Source: Variovorax ginsengisoli (GTDB taxonomy: Bacteria; Pseudomonadota; Gammaproteobacteria; Burkholderiales; Burkholderiaceae_C). Taken from it: a stretch of 64,000 bases of DNA. The position numbers and the translations under genes are program-made. This document shows positions 17,163 to 28,541 of the stretch, piece after piece (the first letter of the stretch is position 1; every line of letters starts with the position of its first letter). Location: the NCBI RefSeq assembly GCF_030811835.1, contig NZ_JAUSRO010000002.1, forward strand, positions 371,904-435,903, read 5' to 3'. Under the pieces are notes generated by a model, which saw only the letters and a list, made by a program, of their open reading frames with translations, had not been told where the DNA came from and ran no database searches.

Positions 17163-18827
17163 ATGGACCGACGTTCCCTCTTTTTCGCCTATCTGCCAAC
17201 ACGTCGCAACCTGCGCTGGACCAGCGGCCTGGTGCTGATGTTCTACGCCGCACTGCATCTGCTCAACCATGCGACGGGCCTGGTCTCGCTGGCCGCCGCC
17301 GAGGCGCTGCTCACCGTGTTGCGCGGCTTCTGGCACAGCCTGCCGGGCAGCCTGCTGCTCTATGGCGCGGCGCTGATCCATGGGGGCCTGGCGCTGCTTG
17401 CGCTCTGGGAGCGCCGCACGCTGCGCATGCCGTACATCGAGGCGATTCGCATGGCGCTCGGTTTTTCGCTGCCGCTGCTGATGGCCGGCCACCTCGCGGC
17501 CATGCGCTGGGCCTACGAAGTCTTCGCACTCGAAGGCTCCTACACCCGCGTCGTACGGGGGCTGTGGAGCGTGGAGGGCGTCAGCTTCCAGTGGGCGCTG
17601 ATGACGGCAGCCTGGGCACACGGCTGCCTGGGTTTGCACCTGGCGCTGCGTGCGCGGGCCGCATACCGCCGCGGATTTCATCTGTGGTTTGCGCTGGCGG
17701 TACTGCTGCCGGTGCTCGCTGCTGCGGGCTTTCTCTCCATGGGACGCGAACTCCAATGGAACGACCTGCACAGCGCCCGCGCGCCGACACCCGCGCAAAG
17801 CGTGGCCATTGACGAGGCCGGACAGCGTTTCGAGGTCTTCTATGTGCTGGCGCTGGCTGCTTTGCTGGCCGGCCGGTGGGCGCGGCGGCGTTGGACGTGG
17901 CGCACGGGGGCGGCGTGGGTCACCTTGCAGTACCCGGCCCGTGCGCTGCGCGTGCCGCAGGGCTGGTCGGTGCTGGAGGCGAGCCGCGCGCATGGCGTGC
18001 CGCATCTGTCGGTCTGTGGTGGCCGTGCCCGATGCTCGACCTGCCGTGTGCGCGTGGTGGGACCGGCCACGCACATGAACGCCCCGGGACGTGACGAGCT
18101 GCGCACGCTGGCGCGGGTGCATGCGCCCGATGGCGTGCGACTGGCTTGTCAGTTGCGACCCACCGGCGACCTGCAGGTGACGCCCTTGTTTTCACCACTG
18201 CCCGAAGCAACTGGCGGCGTGCCGTTCGGGCGCTTCGGGCGGGAGCGCGATGTGGCCGTGCTGTTCGTGGATCTGCGGCGCTGGTCGGGGCTGGCAGAGC
18301 GGCAATGGCCCGCTGACCTCGTCTACGTGCTCGACCGCTACTTCGCCATCGTGGGCGAGGCGGTGCGCGAAAGCGGCGGTCTGCCCAACCAGTTCATCGG
18401 CGACAGCGTCATGGCGATCTTCGGGCTGGACGTCGATCTGCCCACGGCCTGCCGCCAGGCCTTGCGCGCGGCCGAATGCATTGGTGACCGCATGGATGCC
18501 TGGAGCGCTGGCTTTGAGGCCCAGTTCGGCCATCGGCTCGACTTCGGCATGGGGCTGCACGCCGGACGGACGGCGATCGGCGAAGTCGGGTATCTGGAGA
18601 CCACCACCTTCACGGCGGTCGGCGAAGTGGTGAACACGGCCAGCCGCCTGCAGGACCATGCCAAGACAGCCGACGCGCGGCTGGTCGTGTCGCTGTTCGT
18701 GGCCATGCAGGCGGGCGTGGCCGATCAACTGGGCGCGGTCGAGCACGTGAGTGTGCGTGGCCGGTCGGAGTCGCTCGCCGTGCTGCGGGTGCGGGCACCG
18801 GCGCTCAGCGCCGCGCCTGCACCTTGA
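17163..18827 (+). CDS. membrane-bound [2Fe-2S] ferredoxin-class III nucleotide cyclase fusion
   Basis: This 554-aa protein has three parts. The N-terminal 240 residues contain about six membrane helices with several histidines (His32, His35, His73, His110), reminiscent of heme-binding membrane anchors. A [2Fe-2S] ferredoxin domain follows, with Cys285, Cys291, Cys294 and Cys329. The C-terminal class III cyclase domain (about 360-540) has metal-binding Asp370 and Asp414 and transition-state residues Asn491 and Arg495. The usual adenine-selecting Lys is Gln410 and the partner position is Thr484, so ATP specificity is not guaranteed. An electron-transfer domain beside a cyclase suggests redox control of cyclic-nucleotide synthesis. 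The 3' end overlaps a convergent gene by 23 bp. Confidence 0.88.
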   Translation: MDRRSLFFAYLPTRRNLRWTSGLVLMFYAALHLLNHATGLVSLAAAEALLTVLRGFWHSLPGSLLLYGAALIHGGLALLALWERRTLRMPYIEAIRMALGFSLPLLMAGHLAAMRWAYEVFALEGSYTRVVRGLWSVEGVSFQWALMTAAWAHGCLGLHLALRARAAYRRGFHLWFALAVLLPVLAAAGFLSMGRELQWNDLHSARAPTPAQSVAIDEAGQRFEVFYVLALAALLAGRWARRRWTWRTGAAWVTLQYPARALRVPQGWSVLEASRAHGVPHLSVCGGRARCSTCRVRVVGPATHMNAPGRDELRTLARVHAPDGVRLACQLRPTGDLQVTPLFSPLPEATGGVPFGRFGRERDVAVLFVDLRRWSGLAERQWPADLVYVLDRYFAIVGEAVRESGGLPNQFIGDSVMAIFGLDVDLPTACRQALRAAECIGDRMDAWSAGFEAQFGHRLDFGMGLHAGRTAIGEVGYLETTTFTAVGEVVNTASRLQDHAKTADARLVVSLFVAMQAGVADQLGAVEHVSVRGRSESLAVLRVRAPALSAAPAP

Positions 18828-19110
18828 GGCGGATGGTGGCGACGTCCCAGCCCTTGTTGCGCAGCCGCAGCACCATCGCCGGTGTCAGCTGGCGCAATTT
18901 GGCCGCTGCCGCGCTGCCTGTGACCAGCAGGCACCAGACGTCGCCTTCGGCCGGGCCGGCCTGCACGGCTGCGCGCATGGCCTCGGGAATCAGGTCCTGC
19001 ACGGCCTGCAGCCGCTGGCCCGTGTCGCGCGCCCGGGCAAGCAGCCCTGCCAGGGTCGGGGAGCCGTCGGCGGCCTGCTGCAGGGTGAAGGGTGCGAATC
19101 GTCGGTTCAT
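18805..19110 (-). CDS. DUF721 (DciA-like) protein
   Basis: This 101-aa protein resembles the DUF721 family. Its better-studied member DciA loads the replicative helicase in bacteria lacking DnaC/DnaI. The N-terminal half is helical (LAGLLARARDTGQRLQAVQDLIPEAMR). The second half has the beta pattern WCLLVTGSAAAAKLRQLTPAMVLRLRNKG, typical of the KH-like fold of the family. It is shorter than classical DciA, and residues for helicase binding cannot be judged. The gene is divergent from secA, a neighbourhood common for this family. Confidence 0.75.
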   Translation of the reverse strand: MNRRFAPFTLQQAADGSPTLAGLLARARDTGQRLQAVQDLIPEAMRAAVQAGPAEGDVWCLLVTGSAAAAKLRQLTPAMVLRLRNKGWDVATIRLKVQARR

Positions 19111-19278
19111 GCGGACAAGGAGGAAGGGTACCAGGTGGCTAAAATGGGCGGTTTGTCGGCTTTCGGGCTGGCCGGGTCCGCTTGCTTTCCGGGGAAGTGC
19201 ACCCATCTGCTCACACCATATCTTAGGGATTTCGGTCACAGTGCCTGCCTGTAACGGGCGCGCGTCGATCCTCCACAC

Positions 19279-22056
<2,778 letters not shown>

Positions 22057-22178
22057 TCCGCTACCGGCCAGCGCGCATGTCGTGTCGCTGGGCCAAGCCC
22101 CTGCCAGGGGACAACGCCTGCGGCACGGCAAAGCCGGCCCGTGGTACTTCTGATGAAGAGAATGGAAGGGAAGCTCCG

Positions 22179-23408
22179 ATGCCCGTGAACCTGTCTGCCC
22201 CTGATCCTGCCGCGCTGCACCCAGTGCCCGGCGTCCGCATTGGCGTCGCCGAAGCCGGCGTGCGCAAGGCCAACCGCAAGGACCTGACGGTGGTGCTGAT
22301 CGACGAAGGCGCTGCCGTGGGCGGCGTGTTCACGCTCAACCGTTTCTGTGCCGCGCCGGTGCAGGTCTGCCGCGAACACCTGGCCAAGAACTACGGTATC
22401 CGGGCGATGCTGATCAACACCGGCAATGCCAACGCCGGCACCGGCCAGGACGGTCTGGCGCGGACGCACCAGAGTTGCGTGGCGCTGGCGCGCGAGCTGG
22501 ACATCGCGCCCGAGCAGATCCTGCCGTTCTCCACCGGCGTGATCATGGAGCCGCTGCCCGTCGATCGCATCGAGGCTGGACTGCCGGCTGCGCTGGCTGA
22601 TGCGGCGCCCGACCATTGGGCGCGTGCTGCCGAGGGCATCATGACCACCGACACAGTGCCCAAGGCCTTCAGCCAGCAGGTTCGGATTGGCGGCGCAACC
22701 GTGACCATCACCGGCATCAGCAAGGGCGCCGGCATGATCCGTCCGAACATGGCCACCATGCTCGGCTTCATGGCAACCGACGCGAAGATCGATCCGGCGC
22801 TGGTCCAGCCGCTGGCGCTGCAGCTGGCCGACGCCTCGTTCAACCGCGTGACGATCGACGGCGACACATCGACCAACGATTCATTCGTGGTCATCGCCAC
22901 GCAGAAGGCCGACCACGCGACCATCACCGCGCTGGATTCGCCCGACGGCCGCGCGTTGGTCGATGCGATGCAGAACGTCGCGCGCCAGCTGGCGCAGGCC
23001 ATCGTGCGCGACGGGGAAGGCGCGACCAAGTTCATCACGGTCCGCGTCGAGGGCGGCCGTGACACCGCCGAATGCCGGCAGGTGGCCTATGCCGTGGCCC
23101 ATTCGCCGCTGGTCAAGACGGCGTTCTTCGCCAGCGATCCGAACCTGGGTCGCATCCTGGCGGCGGTCGGCTATGCGGGCATCGGCGACCTCGACCAGAC
23201 CGGCATCGACCTGTACCTCGACGAGGTGCACGTGGCCGTCAAGGGCGGCCGCAACCCCGACTACCGCGAGGAAGACGGGCAACGCGTCATGAAGCAGAGC
23301 GAGATCACCGTGCGCATCGGCCTGGGTCGTGGCGACGCGGTCGACACGGTCTGGACCTGTGACCTGAGCCACGACTACGTGTCGATCAACGCCGATTACA
23401 GGTCCTGA
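22179..23408 (+). CDS. argJ: bifunctional glutamate N-acetyltransferase/amino-acid acetyltransferase
   Basis: ArgJ (409 aa) transfers the acetyl group from N-acetylornithine to glutamate, recycling it in arginine synthesis. The precursor is self-cleaved at the motif NMATMLGF, where the Thr becomes the N-terminal nucleophile of the beta chain; the motif is intact near residue 190. The C-terminus ([28 protein letters not shown]) is typical. The start at 22179 is preceded by a purine-rich SD (GGAAGGGAAG). The in-frame extension to 22053 overlaps secA and is not family-like. Confidence 0.96.
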   Translation: MPVNLSAPDPAALHPVPGVRIGVAEAGVRKANRKDLTVVLIDEGAAVGGVFTLNRFCAAPVQVCREHLAKNYGIRAMLINTGNANAGTGQDGLARTHQSCVALARELDIAPEQILPFSTGVIMEPLPVDRIEAGLPAALADAAPDHWARAAEGIMTTDTVPKAFSQQVRIGGATVTITGISKGAGMIRPNMATMLGFMATDAKIDPALVQPLALQLADASFNRVTIDGDTSTNDSFVVIATQKADHATITALDSPDGRALVDAMQNVARQLAQAIVRDGEGATKFITVRVEGGRDTAECRQVAYAVAHSPLVKTAFFASDPNLGRILAAVGYAGIGDLDQTGIDLYLDEVHVAVKGGRNPDYREEDGQRVMKQSEITVRIGLGRGDAVDTVWTCDLSHDYVSINADYRS

Positions 23409-23418
23409 GCCGCTGACG

Positions 23419-24291
23419 ATGAATGAGAAGTTCGAGCACCTGATCGAGCGCGCCGAGCAGCTCATCGCCCGCATCGAGTCGATCCTGCCGCAGCCGTTGC
23501 AGGCGCCTGCCGACTGGAATGCCGCCATCGCGTGGCGCTACCGGCGGCGCAGCACGGGCTATGGGACACTGGAGCCGGTGCGCCACATGGGCGCGATGCC
23601 GCTGGACGCGCTCAAGGAAATCGACGTCCAGAAGGACAAGATCGAGCGCAACACGCGTCAGTTCGTCGAGGGCAAGCCGGCCAACAATGTGCTGCTGACC
23701 GGTGCGCGGGGCACCGGCAAGTCCTCCCTCATCCGCGCCTGCCTTCAGGCCTATGCGCCGCAGGGCCTGCGCCTGATCGAGGTCGACAAGTCCGACCTGA
23801 CCGACCTTCCGGACATCATCGACGTGGTGTCCGCGCGCCCGGAGAAGTTCATCGTTTTCAGCGACGACCTGAGTTTTGACGAGGGCGAGCCCGGCTACAA
23901 GGCGCTCAAGTCGATCCTCGACGGTTCGGTGTCGGCGGCTTCGCCCAACGTGCTGATCTACGCGACCAGCAACCGGCGCCACCTGCTGCCCGAGTACATG
24001 AAGGATAACCTCAGCTACACGCATACCGACGATGGCGAAGTCCATCCGGGCGAGGTGATCGAGGAGAAGATTTCTCTGTCGGAACGCTTCGGCCTGTGGG
24101 TCAGCTTCTACCCGTTCGGGCAGAACGAATACCTGGCGATCGTCGCGCAGTGGCTCTCGTCGTTCGGTGTCGATGCGCCCGCGATCGAGGCCGCGCGTCC
24201 CGAAGCGCTGGTGTGGGCGCTGGAACGCGGTTCGCGCAGCGGCCGGGTGGCCTACCAGTTCGCCCGAGACTATGCAGGACGTGCGGCATGA
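23419..24291 (+). CDS. DUF815 family ATP-binding protein
   Basis: This 290-aa AAA-type ATPase is of unknown function. Walker A GARGTGKSS lies near residue 95 and the acidic Walker B-like segment FIVFSDDLSFDEGEPGYKALKS near 150. Sensor-like ATSNRRHLLPEYM follows, as expected for DUF815. The family is widespread in proteobacteria but uncharacterised. It starts 10 bp after argJ and its stop overlaps the mutT start (ATGA), so these genes are probably one transcript. Confidence 0.92.
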   Translation: MNEKFEHLIERAEQLIARIESILPQPLQAPADWNAAIAWRYRRRSTGYGTLEPVRHMGAMPLDALKEIDVQKDKIERNTRQFVEGKPANNVLLTGARGTGKSSLIRACLQAYAPQGLRLIEVDKSDLTDLPDIIDVVSARPEKFIVFSDDLSFDEGEPGYKALKSILDGSVSAASPNVLIYATSNRRHLLPEYMKDNLSYTHTDDGEVHPGEVIEEKISLSERFGLWVSFYPFGQNEYLAIVAQWLSSFGVDAPAIEAARPEALVWALERGSRSGRVAYQFARDYAGRAA

Positions 24292-24734
24292 ACACCTCCC
24301 CCACCGGCACGCGCAAGCACACCGAGGTGGCCGTCGGTATCCTGATCCGCGCGCAGGACGACGCGCTGCTGCTTTCCACCCGACCGGAGGGCAAGCCTTA
24401 CGCAGGCTACTGGGAGTTCCCGGGCGGCAAGCTCGAGGCCGGCGAGACGGTCGAGGCGGCGTTGCGGCGCGAACTTCACGAGGAACTGGGCATCACCATT
24501 GCGGATGCCGAGGTCTGGAAGGTCACCGAGCACGATTACCCGCATGCCCTGGTGCGTTTGCACTGGTGCCGCGTGCGCCAATGGGACGGCGAGTTCGAAA
24601 TGCGTGAAGGCCAGGCGATGCGCTGGCAGCAACTGCCGCTGGACGTGCGCCCCGTGCTGCCGGGTGCACAACCGGTGCTGGTCTGGCTGGCCGAAGAACG
24701 CGGCCTTGCCGCCAGCGCGGCGTCCATCGACTGA
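24288..24734 (+). CDS. mutT: NUDIX hydrolase, MutT-type (8-oxo-dGTP diphosphatase)
   Basis: The 148-aa protein contains an exact NUDIX box, GGKLEAGETVEAALRRELHEELGI, between about residues 43 and 66 (G-x5-E-x7-RE-x-x-EE-x-G). MutT removes 8-oxo-dGTP from the nucleotide pool. The start KHTEVAVGILIR and the EFPGGKLE context match MutT rather than other NUDIX branches. In many beta-proteobacteria this gene also sits between the DUF815 ATPase and yacG/zapD, as here. Confidence 0.9.
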   Translation: MNTSPTGTRKHTEVAVGILIRAQDDALLLSTRPEGKPYAGYWEFPGGKLEAGETVEAALRRELHEELGITIADAEVWKVTEHDYPHALVRLHWCRVRQWDGEFEMREGQAMRWQQLPLDVRPVLPGAQPVLVWLAEERGLAASAASID

Positions 24735-24745
24735 GCCGGCATGCC

Positions 24746-24958
24746 TCAGCGCATGCTGGGGTCGCCAAAGGGCGTGTCGTCGGGCGGCGTCTCTGCGGGC
24801 ATGCGGAAATCTTCATTGGCCCATGCGCCGAAGTCGACGCCCTTGCAGCGCGCGCTACAGAACGGCCGGTAGGGATTGCGCGTGGCATAAATGCAGTCAT
24901 GCCTGCAGGCAGGGCAGCGCACGATGCGCTCACCGATGTCGGGTACGTCCTGGCTCAT
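24746..24958 (-). CDS. yacG: DNA gyrase inhibitor YacG, zinc-binding
   Basis: YacG (70 aa) binds one zinc ion and can inhibit DNA gyrase by binding GyrB. The four cysteine ligands are visible in VRCPACRHDC and FCSARCKGVDFGAWANE, spaced as in the family. Its start overlaps the zapD stop by 4 bp (ATGA), and coaE lies further upstream in the same orientation; zapD-yacG-coaE proximity is a known conserved cluster. Confidence 0.93.
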   Translation of the reverse strand: MSQDVPDIGERIVRCPACRHDCIYATRNPYRPFCSARCKGVDFGAWANEDFRMPAETPPDDTPFGDPSMR

Positions 24959-25710
24959 GCGCAGAGTGTCAGTTCAAACGGTGCGTCTTCCGCGCTCGCA
25001 TGCAGGCGGTCGTCCGCGGCATGGCGCATCAGCCGCACCGACACCATCAGACGGTTGCCGCTGATTTCGGGTATCAGTCCGAGCGCCGGGTCGATGCGCA
25101 GGCGCAGCAGCTGGAAGCTGCGGCCCTGGGGCAGGTTCTGCAGGAACTGGCCGCCGGCGGCCATGACCTTGTAGGGCACGTCGGCATCGCGAAGAAGCTT
25201 CAGCAGCAGAAAGATGGCTGCCGCGAGCGGAGAAAGCGTGGACGACCAACGTTCGAGGTCGTTGCGGCGTACGCTGGAGGGGAGATGCTGCCAGGCGTGA
25301 TAGGCCGGCAGGTCGAATTCACAGGTACCGCCCGGAATGCCCGCGCGGCTGCGGATGCTCATGAGCCACTCGTTGTCGGTCAGCGACTGCCCGGCCTTGC
25401 CCGACAGTGCATTGAGTGTGGCGAAGTGCCGCTCCAACTGCGTCACGATCTGGTCGAGGGCGACCTCCGAAATCGCGGGATTGCCGCGATAGCTGTTGAA
25501 GGCGCTCTTGTGTTTTTCAAGGTCGCGCAGCACGTCCGACTTGAGGTCTGCCCTTGCCGCCACGTCCATGATTTCGAAAATCGTCACGAGCGCGTAGTGG
25601 TGCGACAGGGCAGAGTCGGCCGGCACCAGCTCGCCGAGCCGGCGAAAGAGGTGCTCGAGTCGCAAATAGGTGCGAATGCGCTCGTTGAATGGGTACTCGT
25701 AAAGAATCAC
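24955..25710 (-). CDS. zapD: cell division protein ZapD
   Basis: ZapD (251 aa) bundles FtsZ filaments and helps stabilise the Z-ring. The start is a GTG at 25710 giving VILYEYPFNERIRTYLRLEHLF, the conserved N-terminus. An AGGAAAT segment about 12 bp upstream supports it; an ATG 16 codons earlier encodes unrelated residues. Conserved central motifs such as NEWLMSIRSRAGIPGGTCEFDLPAYH are present. It is translationally coupled to yacG. Confidence 0.93.
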   Translation of the reverse strand: MILYEYPFNERIRTYLRLEHLFRRLGELVPADSALSHHYALVTIFEIMDVAARADLKSDVLRDLEKHKSAFNSYRGNPAISEVALDQIVTQLERHFATLNALSGKAGQSLTDNEWLMSIRSRAGIPGGTCEFDLPAYHAWQHLPSSVRRNDLERWSSTLSPLAAAIFLLLKLLRDADVPYKVMAAGGQFLQNLPQGRSFQLLRLRIDPALGLIPEISGNRLMVSVRLMRHAADDRLHASAEDAPFELTLCA

Positions 25711-25872
25711 GCGTGTGGATTTCCTGTCGCGAAGATCATAGCCGCCGCAACGGTGCATGGGTGGGGCCGCACTACCTCAGGTAACGCCTGCAACATGTCG
25801 GTGCGACGTTTCGAGGGGCGGCGAGGCCAAAAAACCGGATGGGGCGTCAGGGTACGCCGCGTGCAGGCGAAG

Positions 25873-26478
25873 TCAGCCAGGTTGCACGTGCGAGCCCCAA
25901 TGGTGCCAGAGACTGTCGACCTCGGTTGACAGTTCGTCAAGGGACAGATTCTCGTTGAAGATCACCGCATCGGCGGCGGCTCGGCGTGCATTTCTCGGTG
26001 CCTGCTGTGCCATCACGGCGCGCACGGCGTCGGCCGACCAGCCCGAGCGGGCCATCACGCGCCGTAGCTGCGTGGCCTCGGTGGCATCGACCACCAGCAC
26101 ACGGTCGACGATCGCGCGCCAGCGTTGCGACTCGACCAACAGCGGCACGTCGAACACGAGGGTGGCGGTGGGCTCGGCCGCCGCAGCCTGCTGCTCGCAG
26201 ATTGCGCCGATCAGCGGATGCAGGATCGCTTCGAGGCGGCGCTTGGCACCGGTGTCGGCGAATACGATCTCGCGCATGCGGGCCCGGTCGAGGCCGCCGT
26301 CTGTGGCAATGACATCTGCCCCGAACGCGGCAGCAAGGGCCGGCATGGCCGCACCACCTGGCTGGGCGATGGCACGTGCGATGGCGTCGGTGTCGACCAG
26401 CACGGCGCCGCGTGCCACCAAGAGGGCGGCGACGGTGCTTTTGCCGCTGCCGATACCGCCAGTCAGTCCGATGCGCAT
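25873..26478 (-). CDS. coaE: dephospho-CoA kinase
   Basis: CoaE (201 aa) phosphorylates dephospho-CoA in the last step of coenzyme A synthesis. The start MRIGLTGGIGSGKSTVA carries the P-loop. DTDAIARAI holds the substrate Asp, and HPLIGAICEQQ and FDVPLLVESQRW are family landmarks. The stretch 25711-25872 between coaE and zapD holds no gene that I can support. pilD lies upstream on the same strand, 14 bp away. Confidence 0.95.
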   Translation of the reverse strand: MRIGLTGGIGSGKSTVAALLVARGAVLVDTDAIARAIAQPGGAAMPALAAAFGADVIATDGGLDRARMREIVFADTGAKRRLEAILHPLIGAICEQQAAAAEPTATLVFDVPLLVESQRWRAIVDRVLVVDATEATQLRRVMARSGWSADAVRAVMAQQAPRNARRAAADAVIFNENLSLDELSTEVDSLWHHWGSHVQPG

Positions 26479-26492
26479 GATGCCAATTCTCC

Positions 26493-27326
26493 TCAAAGCC
26501 CGGCAACGCGCAGGATCGCGTGCGGACCGAAGAGCATGGCCGCGAAGCCAGCGCCTGCCAGGAAAGGCCCGAACGGAATGTAGCCGCCTTCGCGCAGCCC
26601 GCCCACGGCCTTCATGCCCAGCCCGACCACGACACCGATGACTGATGCCATCAGGACCATCGGAATCAGCGCCTGCCAGCCGAACCAGGCGCCGAGCGCA
26701 GCGAAGAGCTTGAAGTCGCCGTAGCCCATGCCTTCCTTGCCGGTGACGAGTTTGAACAGCCAGTAGACGCTCCACAGCGACAGGTAGCCGGCGGCTGCGC
26801 CAAGCACGGCCTGCGCAATGTCGACCCCTGTGAAGCCTGCAAGGGCGCAAAGCAACCCCGCCCACAGCAGCGGCAGCGTGAGGTCGTCGGGCAGCAGCGT
26901 GGTGTCCCAGTCGATCAGTGCCAGCACCAGCAGGACCGCCGCGAAACCACACCAGGCCAGCGCGGCCCACTGGCCGGGCATGCGCCAGACGCACCATGCA
27001 AAAAGGGCCGCTGTCGTCAGCTCGACCAGCGGATGGCGAACGCCGATCGGCGCCCGGCAGGCCGCGCAGCGCCCGCGCAGCGCCACGTAGCTGAGCACCG
27101 GCAGGTTTTCGTACCAGCGGATGGCGTGCCCGCATGCCGCGCAGTGCGAAGGCGGCGTCATCAGGTTGTACGAGGGCAGGGCGGGCGCGTCACCAGCGGC
27201 CGTGTCGGCCGCCCACTGGTGTTCGAGCATCTTCGGCAGGCGATGCACGACCACGTTGAGAAAGCTGCCGATGAGCAGGCCGATGAGGCCGGCGAGTGCG
27301 GCATCGATGCTTGGGGACATCAGCAT
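26493..27326 (-). CDS. pilD: type IV prepilin peptidase/N-methyltransferase
   Basis: PilD (277 aa) cleaves the leader of type IV pilins and type II secretion pseudopilins and methylates the new N-terminal Phe. It is an inner-membrane aspartic protease. The zinc-type CAACGH...CAAC loop in the N-terminal methylase domain, the first catalytic Asp in LALIDWDTTLLPDDL, and the GxGD motif GYGDFKLF are all present. The start at 27326 overlaps the pilC stop (ATGA); an alternative ATG at 27320 removes two residues. Confidence 0.96.
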   Translation of the reverse strand: MLMSPSIDAALAGLIGLLIGSFLNVVVHRLPKMLEHQWAADTAAGDAPALPSYNLMTPPSHCAACGHAIRWYENLPVLSYVALRGRCAACRAPIGVRHPLVELTTAALFAWCVWRMPGQWAALAWCGFAAVLLVLALIDWDTTLLPDDLTLPLLWAGLLCALAGFTGVDIAQAVLGAAAGYLSLWSVYWLFKLVTGKEGMGYGDFKLFAALGAWFGWQALIPMVLMASVIGVVVGLGMKAVGGLREGGYIPFGPFLAGAGFAAMLFGPHAILRVAGL

Positions 27327-28522
27327 CAGACCACCTGGCCGATCTGGAAAATGGGAAGGTACATGGCCACGACGATAGCGCCGATCAGCACGCCAAGGAA
27401 AGCGATGATCGCCGGTTCCATCAGGCTCGAAAGACCGGCCAACCGGTTGTTGACCTCCGCTTCGTGGAAGTCCGCTGCCTTGTCCAGCAGGTGGTCCAGG
27501 GCACCCGAGGCTTCGCCGATGGCTGTCATCTGCAGCACCATCGGCGGGAAGAGCCCGGATGCCGTCATGGCCGAAGCCAGGCTCGCGCCGGTGGCGATGT
27601 CCTGCCGGATGCGCCGCGTACCGTCGACGAAGGCGGCGTTGCCCGTTGCACCACCGACAGGGTCCAGCGCTTCGAGCAGCGGCACGCCGGCCGCGAACAG
27701 CGTGGCGAGGGTGCGTGTCCAGCGCGCCACGCAGGCCTGGCGCACCAGCGTGCCGACCAGCGGCAGTCGCAGCAGCAGGTGGTCGGTGCCTTGCTGCAGG
27801 CGTTCGCTGCGCCGCCAGAAGTGCAGGATGAGCAGCGTGGCCGCGACCAGGCCGGCCAGCAGCAGCAAGCCGTGGTCGACGAGAAAGGCGCTCGCGGCCA
27901 TGACGGCCAGCGTGGGTGCGGGCAGCGTGCTGCCGAAGGATCGGAAGACTTCGGCAAAGCTGGGAATGACGAAGACCATCACCAGCGTCAGCACCGCGGT
28001 GGCGAGTGCCAGCACCGCAGTCGGATAGACCAGCGCGGCACGCAGCCGGGACTTGAGCGCTTCGCGCTGCTCCATCCATGTGGCGAGACGGTCGAGCATT
28101 TCCTGCTGCTTGCCTGCCGTCTCACCGGCGGCGATCAGATTGCAGGCGAGCCGGTCGAACTGCAGCGGATGCTTGCGCAAGGCGGTCGACAGCGCGGTGC
28201 CGCTTTCGATGTCCAGCCGCAGCCCGGTGAGGAGCCGGGCGAGGCGCGGGTTGGCGTTGCTGCGCGCCAGGATGTCGAAGGCCTGCAGCAACGCGATGCC
28301 GGCTTGCAGCATCGTGGCAAGCTGACGAACGAACAGCGCGATGTCGCCCGCGCGGATGCTGCGCCCCGACGCCAGCCGGCGGCGTCGCAGCGTCAGCGCT
28401 TGCAGGCCCTGGCGGCGCAGGGCGGCCTGGGCCTGATGCGCGCCGGCTGCGTACAACTCGCCCTGCGCGGGCTTGCCGGTGCGGTCACGCCCTTGCCAGG
28501 CATAGAGGTGTTCCCTGGGCAT
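27326..28522 (-). CDS. pilC: type IV pilus inner-membrane assembly protein PilC
   Basis: PilC (398 aa) is the platform protein in the inner membrane around which pilins are assembled. Two T2SF domains of about 120 residues are recognisable (FVRQLATMLQAGIALLQAFDIL and RTLATLFAAGVPLLEALDPV), each followed by membrane helices (near residues 165-185, 215-235 and 370-390). It sits between pilB and pilD as in many beta- and gamma-proteobacteria; no pilin gene is in this window. Confidence 0.95.
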   Translation of the reverse strand: MPREHLYAWQGRDRTGKPAQGELYAAGAHQAQAALRRQGLQALTLRRRRLASGRSIRAGDIALFVRQLATMLQAGIALLQAFDILARSNANPRLARLLTGLRLDIESGTALSTALRKHPLQFDRLACNLIAAGETAGKQQEMLDRLATWMEQREALKSRLRAALVYPTAVLALATAVLTLVMVFVIPSFAEVFRSFGSTLPAPTLAVMAASAFLVDHGLLLLAGLVAATLLILHFWRRSERLQQGTDHLLLRLPLVGTLVRQACVARWTRTLATLFAAGVPLLEALDPVGGATGNAAFVDGTRRIRQDIATGASLASAMTASGLFPPMVLQMTAIGEASGALDHLLDKAADFHEAEVNNRLAGLSSLMEPAIIAFLGVLIGAIVVAMYLPIFQIGQVV

Positions 28523-28541
28523 TGCGTTCGCGTCCGGCCCC

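Noticed and set aside
22098..22110. Hairpin CCCCT-GCC-AGGGG between secA and argJ
   Set aside because: The stem is only 5 bp and no T-run follows, so it is not a convincing terminator.
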